Of a stretch of 64,000 bases of DNA, positions 54,140 through 63,416 are shown piece by piece. Source of the DNA: Candidatus Epulonipiscium viviparus. GTDB lineage: Bacteria > Bacillota > Clostridia > Lachnospirales > Cellulosilyticaceae. Positions within the stretch are counted from its first letter, which is position 1. Every line of letters begins with the position of its first letter. The translations under genes and the position numbers were made by a program. The notes under the pieces are model-generated. The model was not told the origin of the DNA. It saw nothing but the letters and a program-made list of their open reading frames with translations, and ran no database searches. Where the stretch lies: contig NZ_CP117982.1 of NCBI RefSeq assembly GCF_030708075.1, positions 1,534,528-1,598,527 of the forward strand, read 5' to 3'.

Positions 54140-55552
54140 CTAGATTGGATATGCTTTATTTTTTTCATCTGCTATAGCAGGATCAACGTTAGTTTGTTGA
54201 GCTTCACGATATTTGAAGAAATCTGTCGCAACTTGATCGAATAACGCGTAAGATAAAACGTCTTCGTCTTGTTGAACGTATCTTGCGGTTTCTTTTTTGA
54301 GCTTTTCCATTTCTGGTTTGATGTCATCTGCAGGTCTGTGGAAGATTCTTGGCTCATCACCAATGATTTTTTTCACGATTTCGTCGGAAATTGGAACTGG
54401 TGTTTCACCGTACTCACCTTTAACGATGCCTTTTGCTTCTTTTGAAACCATTTTGTATCTTTCGCCTGCAAGTACGTTTAGAACTGCTTGGTTACCCACG
54501 ATTTGGCTTGTTGGTGTAACAAGAGGTAGGTATCCAAAGTCTGCACGCACCTTAGGGATCTCTCTAAGAACTTCGTAGTACTTATCTTCAGCCTTTTGTT
54601 GCTTAAGCTGAGATACAAGATTTGAAAGCATTCCGCCCGGAACTTGGTATAGCAAAGTGTTGATATCTACTGCCAATACTTTTGGATTTAATAGCCCTGA
54701 TGCAAGGGCTTTTTCTCTTATTGGCAAGAAGTATTCTGCAATCTCGCTTAATAATTTTTCATCATACCCTGTGTCATATGGTGTATCTTTGAAAGTTGCA
54801 ACCATAACCTCTGTTGCAGGTTGAGAAGTACCCAATGCAAGCGGAGACATTGCTGTATCGATTATATCTACCCCAGCTTCTACTGCTTTTAGGTATGTCA
54901 TAGACGCAACACCGCTTGTGTAGTGTGTATGAAGTTGGATAGGTATTTTAACTGCTTCTTTAAGAGAGCTAATTAGTCTATCTGCTTCGTATGGTACCAA
55001 CAACCCTGCCATATCTTTAACACATATTGAGTCAGCTCCCATATTTTCGATGTTTTTGGCCAATTTCATAAAGAATTCAAGAGTGTGAACCTCACTTAGT
55101 GTGTAGCATATTGTAACTTGTGAGTGACCTTTCTCTTTTTGGCACGCATTAACAGCGGTTTGAAGGTTTCTGATGTCGTTTAATGCGTCGAAGATTCTTA
55201 TTACATCGATTCCGTTTGCAATACTTTTTTGAACGAAATACTCAACCACGTCATCTGCATAGTGTCTATATCCTAAAATATTTTGACCTCTAAATAGCAT
55301 TTGAAGAGGAGTTTTTGGAGCTCCCGCACGAATTTTTCGTAATCTTTCCCATGGATCTTCTTTTAGAAAGCGAAGACACGCATCGAATGTTGCTCCGCCC
55401 CATACTTCTAGTGCGGCAAATCCAACTGCATCCATTTTGCTTAGTATTGGAAGCATCTCCTCGGTTTTCATACGTGTTGCAATAAGAGATTGATGAGAGT
55501 CACGTAAAGTTGTGTCCATCAATTTAATTGGTTTTGGTGTTATTTTACTCAA
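54140..55552 (-). CDS. oadA: Oxaloacetate decarboxylase alpha-type carboxyltransferase (no biotin domain)
   Basis: 470 aa. The PYC/OadA-type carboxyltransferase barrel: MDTTLRDSHQSLIATRMKTEEML, the metal-site region, EVWGGATFDACLRFLKEDPWERLR, FRGQNILGYRHYADD and HTHYTSGVASMTYLKAVEAG. A conserved domain follows to about residue 440. The biotinyl domain found at the C-terminus of full-length OadA (about 590 aa) is absent and encoded separately upstream. It moves CO2 from oxaloacetate (or onto pyruvate) to or from biotin. Last gene of the five-gene leftward operon. Confidence 0.93.
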   Translation of the reverse strand: MSKITPKPIKLMDTTLRDSHQSLIATRMKTEEMLPILSKMDAVGFAALEVWGGATFDACLRFLKEDPWERLRKIRAGAPKTPLQMLFRGQNILGYRHYADDVVEYFVQKSIANGIDVIRIFDALNDIRNLQTAVNACQKEKGHSQVTICYTLSEVHTLEFFMKLAKNIENMGADSICVKDMAGLLVPYEADRLISSLKEAVKIPIQLHTHYTSGVASMTYLKAVEAGVDIIDTAMSPLALGTSQPATEVMVATFKDTPYDTGYDEKLLSEIAEYFLPIREKALASGLLNPKVLAVDINTLLYQVPGGMLSNLVSQLKQQKAEDKYYEVLREIPKVRADFGYLPLVTPTSQIVGNQAVLNVLAGERYKMVSKEAKGIVKGEYGETPVPISDEIVKKIIGDEPRIFHRPADDIKPEMEKLKKETARYVQQDEDVLSYALFDQVATDFFKYREAQQTNVDPAIADEKNKAYPI

Positions 55553-55579
55553 AATTTTGACCTCCCTGTATTCTTATAA

Positions 55580-56731
55580 TTAGTTTGCGTAGATTGATAA
55601 CATAACGCCAGCAGCAATTGCAGAGCCTATAACTCCTGCAACGTTAGGACCCATAGCATGCATTAACAAGAAGTTTGATGGGTTTTCTTTTTGGCCAACT
55701 TTTTGAACAACCCTTGCTGCCATTGGTACGGCAGATACGCCCGCAGCACCGATAAGAGGATTGATCTTTCCGCCGCTCATTTTACACATAAGCTTACCAA
55801 ACAAAACTCCGCTACCTGTACCGATTACAAATGCGAATAAACCAAGTGCAAGAATACCAAGAGTTTGTGTTGTTAAAAATTGATCAGCACCAGTTGATGC
55901 CCCAACGCTAATACCTAATAAAATTGTAATTATAGACATAAGCGCGTTGCTTGCGACATCGGCAAGACGAGATGTTGCTCCAACTTCTTTTAAAAGGTTA
56001 CCGAACATTAGCATTCCCACAAGTGTTCCTGCTGATGGAAGCAATAATGAAACAGAAATAGTAACGATAATAGGGAACAAAACTTTTTCTGTTGAAGAAA
56101 CAGGACGAAGTTGATCCATTTTGATTTTACGTTCTTCGGCAGTAGTAAACATTTTCATAATTGGTGGTTGAATTACAGGAACCAATGCCATATATGAATA
56201 AGCTGAAACTGCGATTGCGCCCAAAAGTTCTGGAGCTAATTTTGTAGCTGTATAAATCGAAGTAGGACCATCTGCGCCACCGATGATACCGATTGCTGCT
56301 GCTTGTTCTGGTGAAAATCCTAATAAAAGCGCACCTAAGAATGCAACAAAAATACCGATCTGCGCTGCAGCGCCTAGAAGTAAACTTTTTGGATTTGCAA
56401 TTAGTGGCCCAAAATCTGTCATGGCGCCAACACCAATAAAGATTAGTGGTGGGTAGATTCCTAAATCTTTACCCATTCCAATATAATATAATAAACCACC
56501 AGGTTCCCCGTTTGCTGGATATGCTTTAATTCCAACGCCTGGCAAGTTAACCATCAAAATACCAAATGCAATAGGTACGAGCAATAGCGGCTCAAAACCT
56601 TTTGCGATCGCTAAATATAGTAATACGCAAGCTATGACAATCATAACGATATAGCCAAGATTTAGCTGAGCAAATCCTGACTCCATTACGAAGTTGCTTA
56701 TAGATTGCATAAACACTTCAAATGTATTCAT
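55580..56731 (-). CDS. oadB: Sodium-translocating decarboxylase beta subunit
   Basis: About 383 aa, roughly ten membrane segments. The beta subunit decarboxylates carboxybiotin and pumps Na+ outward. Family marks include the [21 protein letters not shown] segment, [20 protein letters not shown] with the ion-site Asp, and [36 protein letters not shown]. The ATG at 56731 follows GGGAGGG; a start 15 bases upstream would include this site. Highly conserved, length normal. Confidence 0.95.
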   Translation of the reverse strand: MNTFEVFMQSISNFVMESGFAQLNLGYIVMIVIACVLLYLAIAKGFEPLLLVPIAFGILMVNLPGVGIKAYPANGEPGGLLYYIGMGKDLGIYPPLIFIGVGAMTDFGPLIANPKSLLLGAAAQIGIFVAFLGALLLGFSPEQAAAIGIIGGADGPTSIYTATKLAPELLGAIAVSAYSYMALVPVIQPPIMKMFTTAEERKIKMDQLRPVSSTEKVLFPIIVTISVSLLLPSAGTLVGMLMFGNLLKEVGATSRLADVASNALMSIITILLGISVGASTGADQFLTTQTLGILALGLFAFVIGTGSGVLFGKLMCKMSGGKINPLIGAAGVSAVPMAARVVQKVGQKENPSNFLLMHAMGPNVAGVIGSAIAAGVMLSIYAN

Positions 56732-56800
56732 TTTAACCCTCCCCATAAGTTTCCGTGCAATTAGCTCTCTCTTTATCTATATTGTATATTGAGCTAGTTT

Positions 56801-57166
56801 TTAAGCTATAGTTACGATTACATCATTTGCTTCAACAGTATCACCTGTTTGTTTAACAATAGAAGTGATTTTTCCACCTGTACTAGCAAAAATTTCGTTT
56901 TCCATTTTCATAGCTTCGAGCACCGCAACAAGGTCGCCTTCTTTAACGTCTTGGCCAACAGTAACTTTTACGCCAACGATTTTTCCGGGCATAGGTGCAA
57001 CAACTTTAGTGCCTGTACCAACAGCCGCAGGAGCCGCAACAACTGGAGCTGCAACAGCAGGAGCCGCCGCGCGAGGAGCAGGTGCAGATAGTGTTTGGCC
57101 AGCGCCTAATTCTTCAACTTCTACTTCATATGCGTTACCATTTACGTTAACTTGAAATTTTCTCAT
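56801..57166 (-). CDS. Biotin carboxyl carrier protein of the decarboxylase
   Basis: 121 aa. A short N-terminal domain (MRKFQVNVNGNAYEVEVEEL), a flexible Ala/Pro linker (about residues 25-52), and a biotinyl domain with EAMKMEN in which Lys87 is biotinylated. It shuttles the carboxyl group between the carboxyltransferases and the membrane beta subunit. Size and layout match GcdC/MmdC-type gamma or delta subunits. Confidence 0.95.
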   Translation of the reverse strand: MRKFQVNVNGNAYEVEVEELGAGQTLSAPAPRAAAPAVAAPVVAAPAAVGTGTKVVAPMPGKIVGVKVTVGQDVKEGDLVAVLEAMKMENEIFASTGGKITSIVKQTGDTVEANDVIVTIA

Positions 57167-57199
57167 TTTATAATACCCTCCATTATTTTTTTAAATTTA

Positions 57200-57502
57200 T
57201 TATCTAACTCTTTTTAATGATCTAACTACTAACTTATCTGTAGTTGTACCAAGACTTAATGCGATTACAGCAGAAATGGCTGCAACAATTTCTAATTCAT
57301 CTTCAACAACAACTGGCTCTACTTTTTTGGTATCAACTGTAACACGCTCAACAGCCGTTTCTGCAGGTGATTGCTTTTTATTTTCTAGATTAGCAATTAA
57401 CTTACCAGAAACATTGATAAGAACAATAAGTAAAACAAGCGCAACGAAGACGATGCATACACCGATTACAAAAGTATTTAATCCAGCTAAAAATGCACTC
57501 AC
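57200..57502 (-). CDS. oadG: Decarboxylase gamma-type small membrane subunit
   Basis: 100 aa. One N-terminal membrane helix (about residues 8-30, NTFVIGVCIVFVALVLLIVLI), a charged linker (NKKQSPAETAVERVTVDTKKVEPV), and the typical short end ELEIVAAISAVIALSLGTTTDKLVVRSLKRV. It holds the peripheral subunits to the beta subunit. Often labelled OadG or MmdD. Confidence 0.9.
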   Translation of the reverse strand: MSAFLAGLNTFVIGVCIVFVALVLLIVLINVSGKLIANLENKKQSPAETAVERVTVDTKKVEPVVVEDELEIVAAISAVIALSLGTTTDKLVVRSLKRVR

Positions 57503-57560
57503 TTCATCAACCCCCTATTTAAATAAACACTATTTTTTATTATCTCTTTTGGTTATAAAA

Positions 57561-58955
57561 TTATTTTGCGTCGTATCCTTTACTCCAAAGCATTTCAAAT
57601 GCAGAAATAAGACGCTTTCTACTAGACGCAGGCTCAACAATCTCATCAATATATCCGAGCGCCGCCATAGCGTCAACACCTGCGTTTTGCTCAGCATAGG
57701 CAGTTACTTTTTCGTTTAGTGTGTCTTGATCAATTTCCCCCGCAGCAAGTTCTTTTGCATACATGATCTTAACAGCGCTTTCGGTTGGCATGAGAGTAAT
57801 GTCTGCAGTTGGCCAAGCGAGAACCAAATCCGCGCCCACATGTGAAGAGTTCATTAGTACATACGCGCTTCCATAAGCCTTGCCTAAAATTAGACTAACT
57901 TTTGGAACTTTTGTGTTGGCGATTTTAACAGTAAATTTGCCAAACTCTTCGATGATTCCTTGTTGTTCTGAAGTTTCGCTAGATACAAAATTTGAAACAT
58001 TAACCACAGTGAGAACTGGGATGCTAAAGTCATTTAAGAAGTCCAAAAACTTGTTTGCTTTTTTGATTCCGTGTAAGCAAATTCCAGGCTCTTCGTTTGC
58101 AATCACCCCGATAGTGGTTCCGTTGAGTTTGATAAACCCTGCAGAAATAGAAGCTCCGTAGTCTGCAGAAATTTCTAGGTAGTTGTTATCATCTGCAATA
58201 CTTGTAACAACTGTCTTAATTTCTGTGTTATCAAAATCAAAATTATTTAAATTTGTATCAACCCTGTTTAAATCATCCAAGCAATCTTGCCAATTTCCTT
58301 TGTCTAAAAAGTTTGAAGGTAAGAATGAAAGAAGATTAGCTACATTTGTTGATATGTAAGCTTCGTCTCCTACAAAATTTGCAAGACCACTGTTTGCCGC
58401 GTGAACTTTAGCTGTTTGGATCTTGTCTGGCGTTAACTCTTTGTCGTCCATAGTATTAACGCTTGATAAAAATACTTTAGCTTTTTTCTCATCCATAAAC
58501 ACAAAATCTGCAATTCCGCAAAGTAGAGATGCTCCGCCTTGAGCATTGCCGTCGGCAACAACTATTTGAGGTATAACTCCCTTTGAAGATGCCATTACTT
58601 TGTAGATTTGACCATAAGCTTCTAAAGTTTCGATGCCTTCTTCTAGTCTTGCTCCTGTGGTGCTGACATACATGATAACAGGTGCGCCAACTTTTTTTGC
58701 GGCTTCATAAGTTTTGGCGATCTTCTTAGAATGCATAATTCCAATTGCACCACCCATAACGCTCTCTTCTTGAATACAAATATATATGAGTCTTCCGCCA
58801 ATTGTACCATATCCACAAACCACTCCATCTGTTAGTGTCTCTTCACAAGACAAAGAGAAAGCGGTACTTTTACTTTTTATAAGCGCTCCAATTTCTACAA
58901 AACTATTTGCATCGAAAAGAGCATCCACTTTGTTTCTTGCAACTAAGTTATTCAT
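57561..58955 (-). CDS. mmdA: Acyl-CoA carboxyltransferase subunit (MmdA-like)
   Basis: About 464 aa. A carboxyltransferase of the methylmalonyl-CoA decarboxylase/propionyl-CoA carboxylase beta type: DGVVCGYGTIGGRLIYICIQE, GARLEEGIETLEAYG, an oxyanion GNAQGGASLLCGIADF, and a second half with GIKKANKFLDFLNDFSIPVL and GKAYGSAYVLMNSSHVGADLVLAWP. It is shorter than typical MmdA (about 510 aa), with a divergent ISTNVANLLSFLPSNF linker. ATG at 58955, behind GGAGGG, first gene of the operon. It would transfer CO2 from an acyl-CoA to biotin. The exact acyl-CoA is not clear. Confidence 0.88.
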   Translation of the reverse strand: MNNLVARNKVDALFDANSFVEIGALIKSKSTAFSLSCEETLTDGVVCGYGTIGGRLIYICIQEESVMGGAIGIMHSKKIAKTYEAAKKVGAPVIMYVSTTGARLEEGIETLEAYGQIYKVMASSKGVIPQIVVADGNAQGGASLLCGIADFVFMDEKKAKVFLSSVNTMDDKELTPDKIQTAKVHAANSGLANFVGDEAYISTNVANLLSFLPSNFLDKGNWQDCLDDLNRVDTNLNNFDFDNTEIKTVVTSIADDNNYLEISADYGASISAGFIKLNGTTIGVIANEEPGICLHGIKKANKFLDFLNDFSIPVLTVVNVSNFVSSETSEQQGIIEEFGKFTVKIANTKVPKVSLILGKAYGSAYVLMNSSHVGADLVLAWPTADITLMPTESAVKIMYAKELAAGEIDQDTLNEKVTAYAEQNAGVDAMAALGYIDEIVEPASSRKRLISAFEMLWSKGYDAK

Positions 58956-59008
58956 CAAATCCCTCCATATTCAAATTAAAGAGTCCAAGAAACTCTTTCT
59001 TCTATTTT

Positions 59009-59037
59009 ATTATAACCTATTTTTGAACAAGTAACAA
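59009..59037 (-). promoter_or_regulatory. Promoter of the decarboxylase operon
   Basis: Minus strand TTGTTA (59037-59032), 17 bases, TATAAT (59014-59009), about 55 bases before the mmdA start. Confidence 0.7.
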
Positions 59038-59381
59038 TATTAAAATATAAATATTTTTACTTTTTTTTACTTTTGCAAGATTAAGACGATAAAAAATCAT
59101 AAAAGTGCCATTTTTTTTAAAAAGTATCAAAAATTACCGGGGTTATACAAAAATAAATTATGGTGTTTGAATGAAAGAACATTTGTTCCGTCTAAATTTA
59201 TGCAGAAAAAATTTTTGTAATTTCATTTATAACATATTTTTTGGTAAATTATGAAGATCAAGTCTGTTAAAAATGTAAAACTATTCCAGAAAAATACCCA
59301 GAGAAATAATTCCCATGAGAAAAATTGACACGATTTTTTCTTAAAATTGCCTATATAAATACATAGCAATTACATATTACT

Positions 59382-59410
59382 TTGATTCCAATTCATAATA
59401 TAGATATAGT
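59382..59410 (+). promoter_or_regulatory. Promoter of the sugar ABC importer
   Basis: TTGATT (59382-59387), 17 bases, TATAGT (59405-59410), leaving a leader of about 90 bases before the gene. Confidence 0.5.
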
Positions 59411-59506
59411 ATGAGAAGAGGTTATATACAAAAATATTCCGAGCTTGCTTTTTAATTTTAATAGCTCTATAATAATTTTATAATTATACGAAAGGTAGTG
59501 TTTATT

Positions 59507-60778
59507 ATGAAAAATTTTTATAAGTTTGTATTAACAGCAATGACGTCGGCAGCTCTCGTGGGTTGCGGTAATTCAGAAGTTTCTGATGACGGTCAAATTG
59601 TTATCAAGTTTGCTAACTACGCTGTATTGGAAGCAGGATACGATGTGTTTTGGGAAGGTGTTAAGGAAAATTTCGAAGCTTTGCATGACAACATCTCTAT
59701 CGAATGGGTTTCGGCGCCATACAACGAAAGCATAAACCAAGTTCTCAATATGGCAGGTGGTGGAGATCGTGTCGACCTTATTTTTGGTGAAATTGATTGG
59801 ATTCCTGTTCTTGAAGACTCCGGCTTAATAACTGCTGTTGAAAATATTTTATCCGAAGAGTTTATAGCAGATTTGTATCCGTCTATGGTTGCAGGTTGCA
59901 GTGTGGATGGCGTTCAGTATGGTGTTCCGGTCTATGCGTCTCCGTTTCTTCTATATTACAACACCGATCTTTTTAAGCAAGCTAACATCGCGGCCCCTCC
60001 TTCTACATATGCCGAAATGCTTGTGGCCGCCGAGGCGTTGGCAAAGCTGACAACTGCAGATGGAAATAAGGTATACGCGTTTGGCCAAACCACTGCGTCG
60101 GTGCCGGTTTCTGGTGCTTCTATCAATGCTATGTTACATAATTTTGGTGGGCATCTCCTCAATGCTGATGGTACGTTAAACATGGATACCGAACCTCTTA
60201 CGGAAACGATGGAGATGATTCACTTACTAGATGCCAAAGGTTATAATCCTCAGAATGCAAAGCTGAAAGACTTGCGAAATTTGTTTGCACTGGGTCAGCT
60301 AGCGATGTATTATGACCAATCTTGGGGTTTTAATGGAGTACAAAGCATCAATCCTGCAGCTACTGAGTTTACTGCATCTGCTCCACCTCTTGCTGGCGGA
60401 GATGGGGATGGCGCGAGTTTACTGCAAGCACATACGATCATGCTAGTCGATAATCAAGACGCTGCGGTTGCCGATGCGGTGCGAATGTTGGTTGAGTATA
60501 TAATTACAGAGGAAACGCTTAGCGACTACCTTGCAAATCAAACTCCAGCATATCCATCGCGAATATCTATGGAAAATATGGACGCTATTGCAAATCACAA
60601 AATATTACAAGGAGCGGCGGGGTCTTTAAACAATCTCATAATTACGCCATTTGTCCCGGCTTTGTCTGATATCAATCTGGAGCTTAGTGCGTTGGCGCAG
60701 GCGGTTACTGTTGCAGACAAAGATATTGAGACTAGCGTCGATGCGTTTATAGAAAATGTTAGCAGTATGCTGGAGTAA
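59507..60778 (+). CDS. ABC sugar transporter, substrate-binding lipoprotein
   Basis: About 423 aa. The signal peptide ends in ALVGC, so Cys20 is lipidated. The mature protein is a family 1 extracellular solute-binding protein: EVSDDGQIVIKFANYAVLEAG, YNESINQVLNMAGGGDRVDLIFGEIDWIP, YGVPVYASPFLLYYNTDLFKQANI and the FALGQLAMYYDQSWGF region. This family binds oligosaccharides or glycerol phosphates. ATG chosen after GAAAGGTAG; three in-frame codons upstream add nothing. First gene of a three-gene importer operon. Confidence 0.92.
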   Translation: MKNFYKFVLTAMTSAALVGCGNSEVSDDGQIVIKFANYAVLEAGYDVFWEGVKENFEALHDNISIEWVSAPYNESINQVLNMAGGGDRVDLIFGEIDWIPVLEDSGLITAVENILSEEFIADLYPSMVAGCSVDGVQYGVPVYASPFLLYYNTDLFKQANIAAPPSTYAEMLVAAEALAKLTTADGNKVYAFGQTTASVPVSGASINAMLHNFGGHLLNADGTLNMDTEPLTETMEMIHLLDAKGYNPQNAKLKDLRNLFALGQLAMYYDQSWGFNGVQSINPAATEFTASAPPLAGGDGDGASLLQAHTIMLVDNQDAAVADAVRMLVEYIITEETLSDYLANQTPAYPSRISMENMDAIANHKILQGAAGSLNNLIITPFVPALSDINLELSALAQAVTVADKDIETSVDAFIENVSSMLE

Positions 60779-60829
60779 GACGCTTCCAGTGCCACGACAG
60801 CTATTGCTCTTAAAGAAGGGAGTTCTTAT

Positions 60830-61726
60830 ATGAAAAAGAAAACTGTAGACAGATTGTTTGCGGCAGCTTTGATCGCACCGACGCTGTTTATCACAATTTT
60901 ATTTATTCTCGTTCCGGTTGTTGATTCCGTATTCAAGAGTTTTACTGAATATAAGATGAAAAATATTATTGCCGGTACACCGGTTGTATGGAATAATTTC
61001 GAAAACTATTTGAAGCTGTTTAGCAATGACAAGCTCCTAAATTCGATTATCATCACGTTCGCATTTGTGGCATTTGTTGTTATACTTCAATTTGTCTTTG
61101 GAATGGCGTTGGCTCTAATTCTAAATTCTAATATCAGGTGTGCAAGATTTTTTAGAAGCATTATGATGACCCCATGGGTTGTGCCTACTGTTATTTCAGC
61201 TCTCGTTTGGATGTGGATTTTTCAGCCGCAGTATGGGGTCTTAAAATATTTGGTAGAGATCTTTTCGGGTGGGGTTATCACAGATTTTGCAATACTGAAT
61301 GATCCAGATACCGCTTTACTGGGTATTAGCATTGCTGCGTTATGGAAACAAATTCCATTAACTACTCTGCTATTGCTTGCAGGGCTGCAGAATGTGCCTG
61401 AGGATATGCTGGAGGCTGCGTCTGTTGATGGAGCCACTGGTGTTCGCAAGTTGCTCTATATCGTGTTGCCGTATATGAAAAGTGTTATTAAAATTGTAAT
61501 GAGCATGGCTATTATCGAAAACTTCAAGCAATTCCCACTGGTATGGACAATGACTGGTGGCGGGCCAAGCAACTCGACGTCAACTCTTGCGGTGCTCAGC
61601 TATCGAGAAGCTTTTGTTTCGAACAACTTGGGCTCTGGAGCTGCGGTAACTACAATTTGGATGGCACTGATGATTGCTGTCATTTTCGTCTATAACAAGT
61701 TGATGAAATCTGAAGAATTGGATTAG
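60830..61726 (+). CDS. ABC sugar transporter permease (MalF/UgpA type)
   Basis: 298 aa, six membrane segments. The inner-membrane EAA loop that contacts the ATPase is visible as EDMLEAASVDGATGVRKLLYIVLPYM (about residues 200-225). The N-terminus LFAAALIAPTLFITILFILVPV is typical. Forms a heterodimer with the next gene product. It follows the binding protein by 51 bases with AAGAAGGGAG as ribosome binding site. Confidence 0.93.
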   Translation: MKKKTVDRLFAAALIAPTLFITILFILVPVVDSVFKSFTEYKMKNIIAGTPVVWNNFENYLKLFSNDKLLNSIIITFAFVAFVVILQFVFGMALALILNSNIRCARFFRSIMMTPWVVPTVISALVWMWIFQPQYGVLKYLVEIFSGGVITDFAILNDPDTALLGISIAALWKQIPLTTLLLLAGLQNVPEDMLEAASVDGATGVRKLLYIVLPYMKSVIKIVMSMAIIENFKQFPLVWTMTGGGPSNSTSTLAVLSYREAFVSNNLGSGAAVTTIWMALMIAVIFVYNKLMKSEELD

Positions 61727-61733
61727 GGGGATT

Positions 61734-62576
61734 ATGATGAAACAACGTCAATTTTTATTTTTGATGCTAAAGTATGTCGCTCTTGCTATTATTTTGTCAT
61801 TTTTGCTGTTGCCCATAGTGTGGGTGCTGATTACTTCGTTTAAAACTAATATGGAAGCGTATAAGTTTCCGCCAACGTTTTTTCCGGAGAGACCGACAGT
61901 TGCAGCTTACATTAAGTTATTTACAGAAAATAATGAGTTTTTTATATATTACAAAAATAATTTTATAGTCTCCGGCGCAACGGCTGTTATCGCTACTATT
62001 TTAGCTGGGTTTACTGGATATGCGCTCTCACGATTTAGATTCGATTGGAATAAATATATATTGGCGGCCCTGGTTTCTTCGCAAATGTTTCCTATTGTTA
62101 GTCGTATGATTTCTCTTTATGGACTCTTGGGTGACGTGAATCTAATTAATACGCATACGGGATTGGTGCTTGCCTTGGTTGCTGCAATGCTACCGTTTGC
62201 GGCCATGCTCATGAATTCGTTTTTCGATGGTGTTCCAAAAGCAATTGAAGAGTCGGCATATATCGACGGAGCAACGAGGATGCAAATTTTATTTAAAATT
62301 GTGGTGCCGCTCGTGAAGCCGGGCATACTTGCAGTAGGGTTATATTCGTTTTTGATGACTTGGGATGACTACCTACACGCAGCAACACTGATTCAAACTG
62401 ATGGTTTGCGTACACTGTCTGCGGGTATTGCAATGAGATATTTGGGAGAATTATCCTATGACTGGTCGTTGATTAACACCATCTCAATAGTGGGAACACT
62501 GCCTATGGTGATACTATTCTTTTTCTTTCAAAGGTATATGGTAAAAGGGCTTGTGGCCGGAGCTGTGAAGGGTTAG
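61734..62576 (+). CDS. ABC sugar transporter permease (MalG/UgpE type)
   Basis: 280 aa, six membrane segments. The EAA loop reads PKAIEESAYIDGATRMQILFKIVVPLVKPG (about residues 165-195). The C-terminus QRYMVKGLVAGAVKG is a family hallmark. A doublet ATG (61734 or 61737) follows GGGGG, eight bases after the previous stop. No ATPase gene follows; as in many Bacillota, a shared MsmX-like ATPase encoded elsewhere probably energises it. Confidence 0.93.
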   Translation: MMKQRQFLFLMLKYVALAIILSFLLLPIVWVLITSFKTNMEAYKFPPTFFPERPTVAAYIKLFTENNEFFIYYKNNFIVSGATAVIATILAGFTGYALSRFRFDWNKYILAALVSSQMFPIVSRMISLYGLLGDVNLINTHTGLVLALVAAMLPFAAMLMNSFFDGVPKAIEESAYIDGATRMQILFKIVVPLVKPGILAVGLYSFLMTWDDYLHAATLIQTDGLRTLSAGIAMRYLGELSYDWSLINTISIVGTLPMVILFFFFQRYMVKGLVAGAVKG

Positions 62577-62580
62577 CATC

Positions 62581-62802
62581 CTAAACCACGAGAGCCGGTA
62601 GCGATTTATTATTTGAGTGTGTACCTGTAACAATATAGCTAGCAGGACTACCTGCAACTACAGTTTTGTCGTCTGTGATACTAGATTTTTTTGTAATTAA
62701 GATGGGGCTGCCTTCTAATTTTTCGAGAGTATTAGTAACTTCTGCTATTGGAGTAAAGAAATCACCTGTTTGAGCATAAGCTTGGCTTTTAATTTTTGCC
62801 AT
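62581..62802 (-). pseudogene. Truncated copy of the DUF11-like gene
   Basis: 73 codons. The first 60 match the full copies (MAKIKSQAYAQTGDFFTPI to VVAGSPASYIVT.THSN), then the sequence changes to NKSLPALVV and a TAG. On DNA level the segment after THSN resembles the end-of-gene AATAATAA plus terminator sequence of the full units (TACCGGCTCTCG against CCCGGCTCTAG). An internal deletion of roughly 270 bases therefore probably joined the middle to the end. It ends four bases from the convergent permease gene. Confidence 0.75.
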
Positions 62803-62823
62803 TATCATCATTCCTTTCATTAA

Positions 62824-62854
62824 TAAAGATAAAAGCCCGACTACTAGAGCCGGG
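62824..62854 (-). terminator. Terminator of DUF11-like unit 2
   Basis: Minus strand CCCGGCT and AGTCGGG stem (one G-U), loop CTAGT, followed by CTTTTATCTTT. Confidence 0.75.
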
Positions 62855-62866
62855 AATGAGCTATTA

Positions 62867-63352
62867 TTATTCTGCTACTTCTGAATTTCCAAATACTGGA
62901 GCTTCTGGAAGCAAATCGTCAGTGGATCCAGCAACTACTACTGGTATTATGATTTCTATTGATTGCTCTGTTGCAGGGAAGTAAAGACCTGACAATTTAT
63001 ATGGTGTATAGTTATTAGCTTCATCTGCAGGGCCTTCTGTTAATGAAAAAGGTACATATTTGCCACCTGCGTTTGCTTTTATTTCTTTGTCTGGATCAAG
63101 TTTAAAAAATTTTGGAAGCGCATCTGTAAGATCGAATATTACATAGGTTGGAGCTTCGGGATCTGCATGTGTAATTATAACAGTATAAGTAGCTGGACTA
63201 CCTGCGACTACAGTTTCGCCATCTGTGATACTAGATTCTTTTTTAATTAAGATGGGGCTTTTTTCTACTTTTTCAAGAGTATTAGTAACTTCTGCTATTG
63301 GAGTAAAGAAATCACCAGTTTGAGCATAAGCTTGGTTTTTAATTTTTGCCAT
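62867..63352 (-). CDS. DUF11-like small protein, unit 2
   Basis: 161 aa from an ATG eight bases after GAAAGGA; in-frame ATGs further upstream overlap this site. N-terminal MAKIKNQAYAQTGDFFTPI, a region with ITDGETVVAGSPATYTVIITH...FDLTDALPKFF that matches the DUF11/conserved-repeat beta-sandwich (YTITVTN...DTLP pattern), and a C-terminal IIIPVVVAGSTDDLLPEAPVFGNSEVAE. No signal peptide or anchor, although such domains are usually extracellular. Role unknown; a structural protein is a reasonable guess. Confidence 0.75.
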   Translation of the reverse strand: MAKIKNQAYAQTGDFFTPIAEVTNTLEKVEKSPILIKKESSITDGETVVAGSPATYTVIITHADPEAPTYVIFDLTDALPKFFKLDPDKEIKANAGGKYVPFSLTEGPADEANNYTPYKLSGLYFPATEQSIEIIIPVVVAGSTDDLLPEAPVFGNSEVAE

Positions 63353-63373
63353 TATCATCATTCCTTTCATTAA

Positions 63374-63404
63374 TAAAGATAAAAGCCCGACTACTAGAGT
63401 CGGG
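63374..63404 (-). terminator. Terminator of DUF11-like unit 1
   Basis: Minus strand perfect CCCGACT/AGTCGGG stem, loop CTAGT, then CTTTTATCTTT. Confidence 0.8.
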
Positions 63405-63416
63405 AATGAGTTATTA

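Larger units (their letters stand above)
58956..59506. other. AT-rich divergent intergenic region
   Basis: About 550 bases without a convincing gene. It holds the leftward promoter of the decarboxylase operon with a small 5' UTR stem (AAAGAGT/ACTCTTT near 58979-58999) and the rightward promoter of the sugar importer. A TTGACA at 59325 has no minus-10 at usable spacing. Nothing else was seen. Confidence 0.7.

Noticed and set aside
59325-59360. TTGACA followed by TATATAAAT as a promoter
   Set aside because: The spacing is 21-23 bases, too long for sigma-A; the pair at 59382-59410 fits better.
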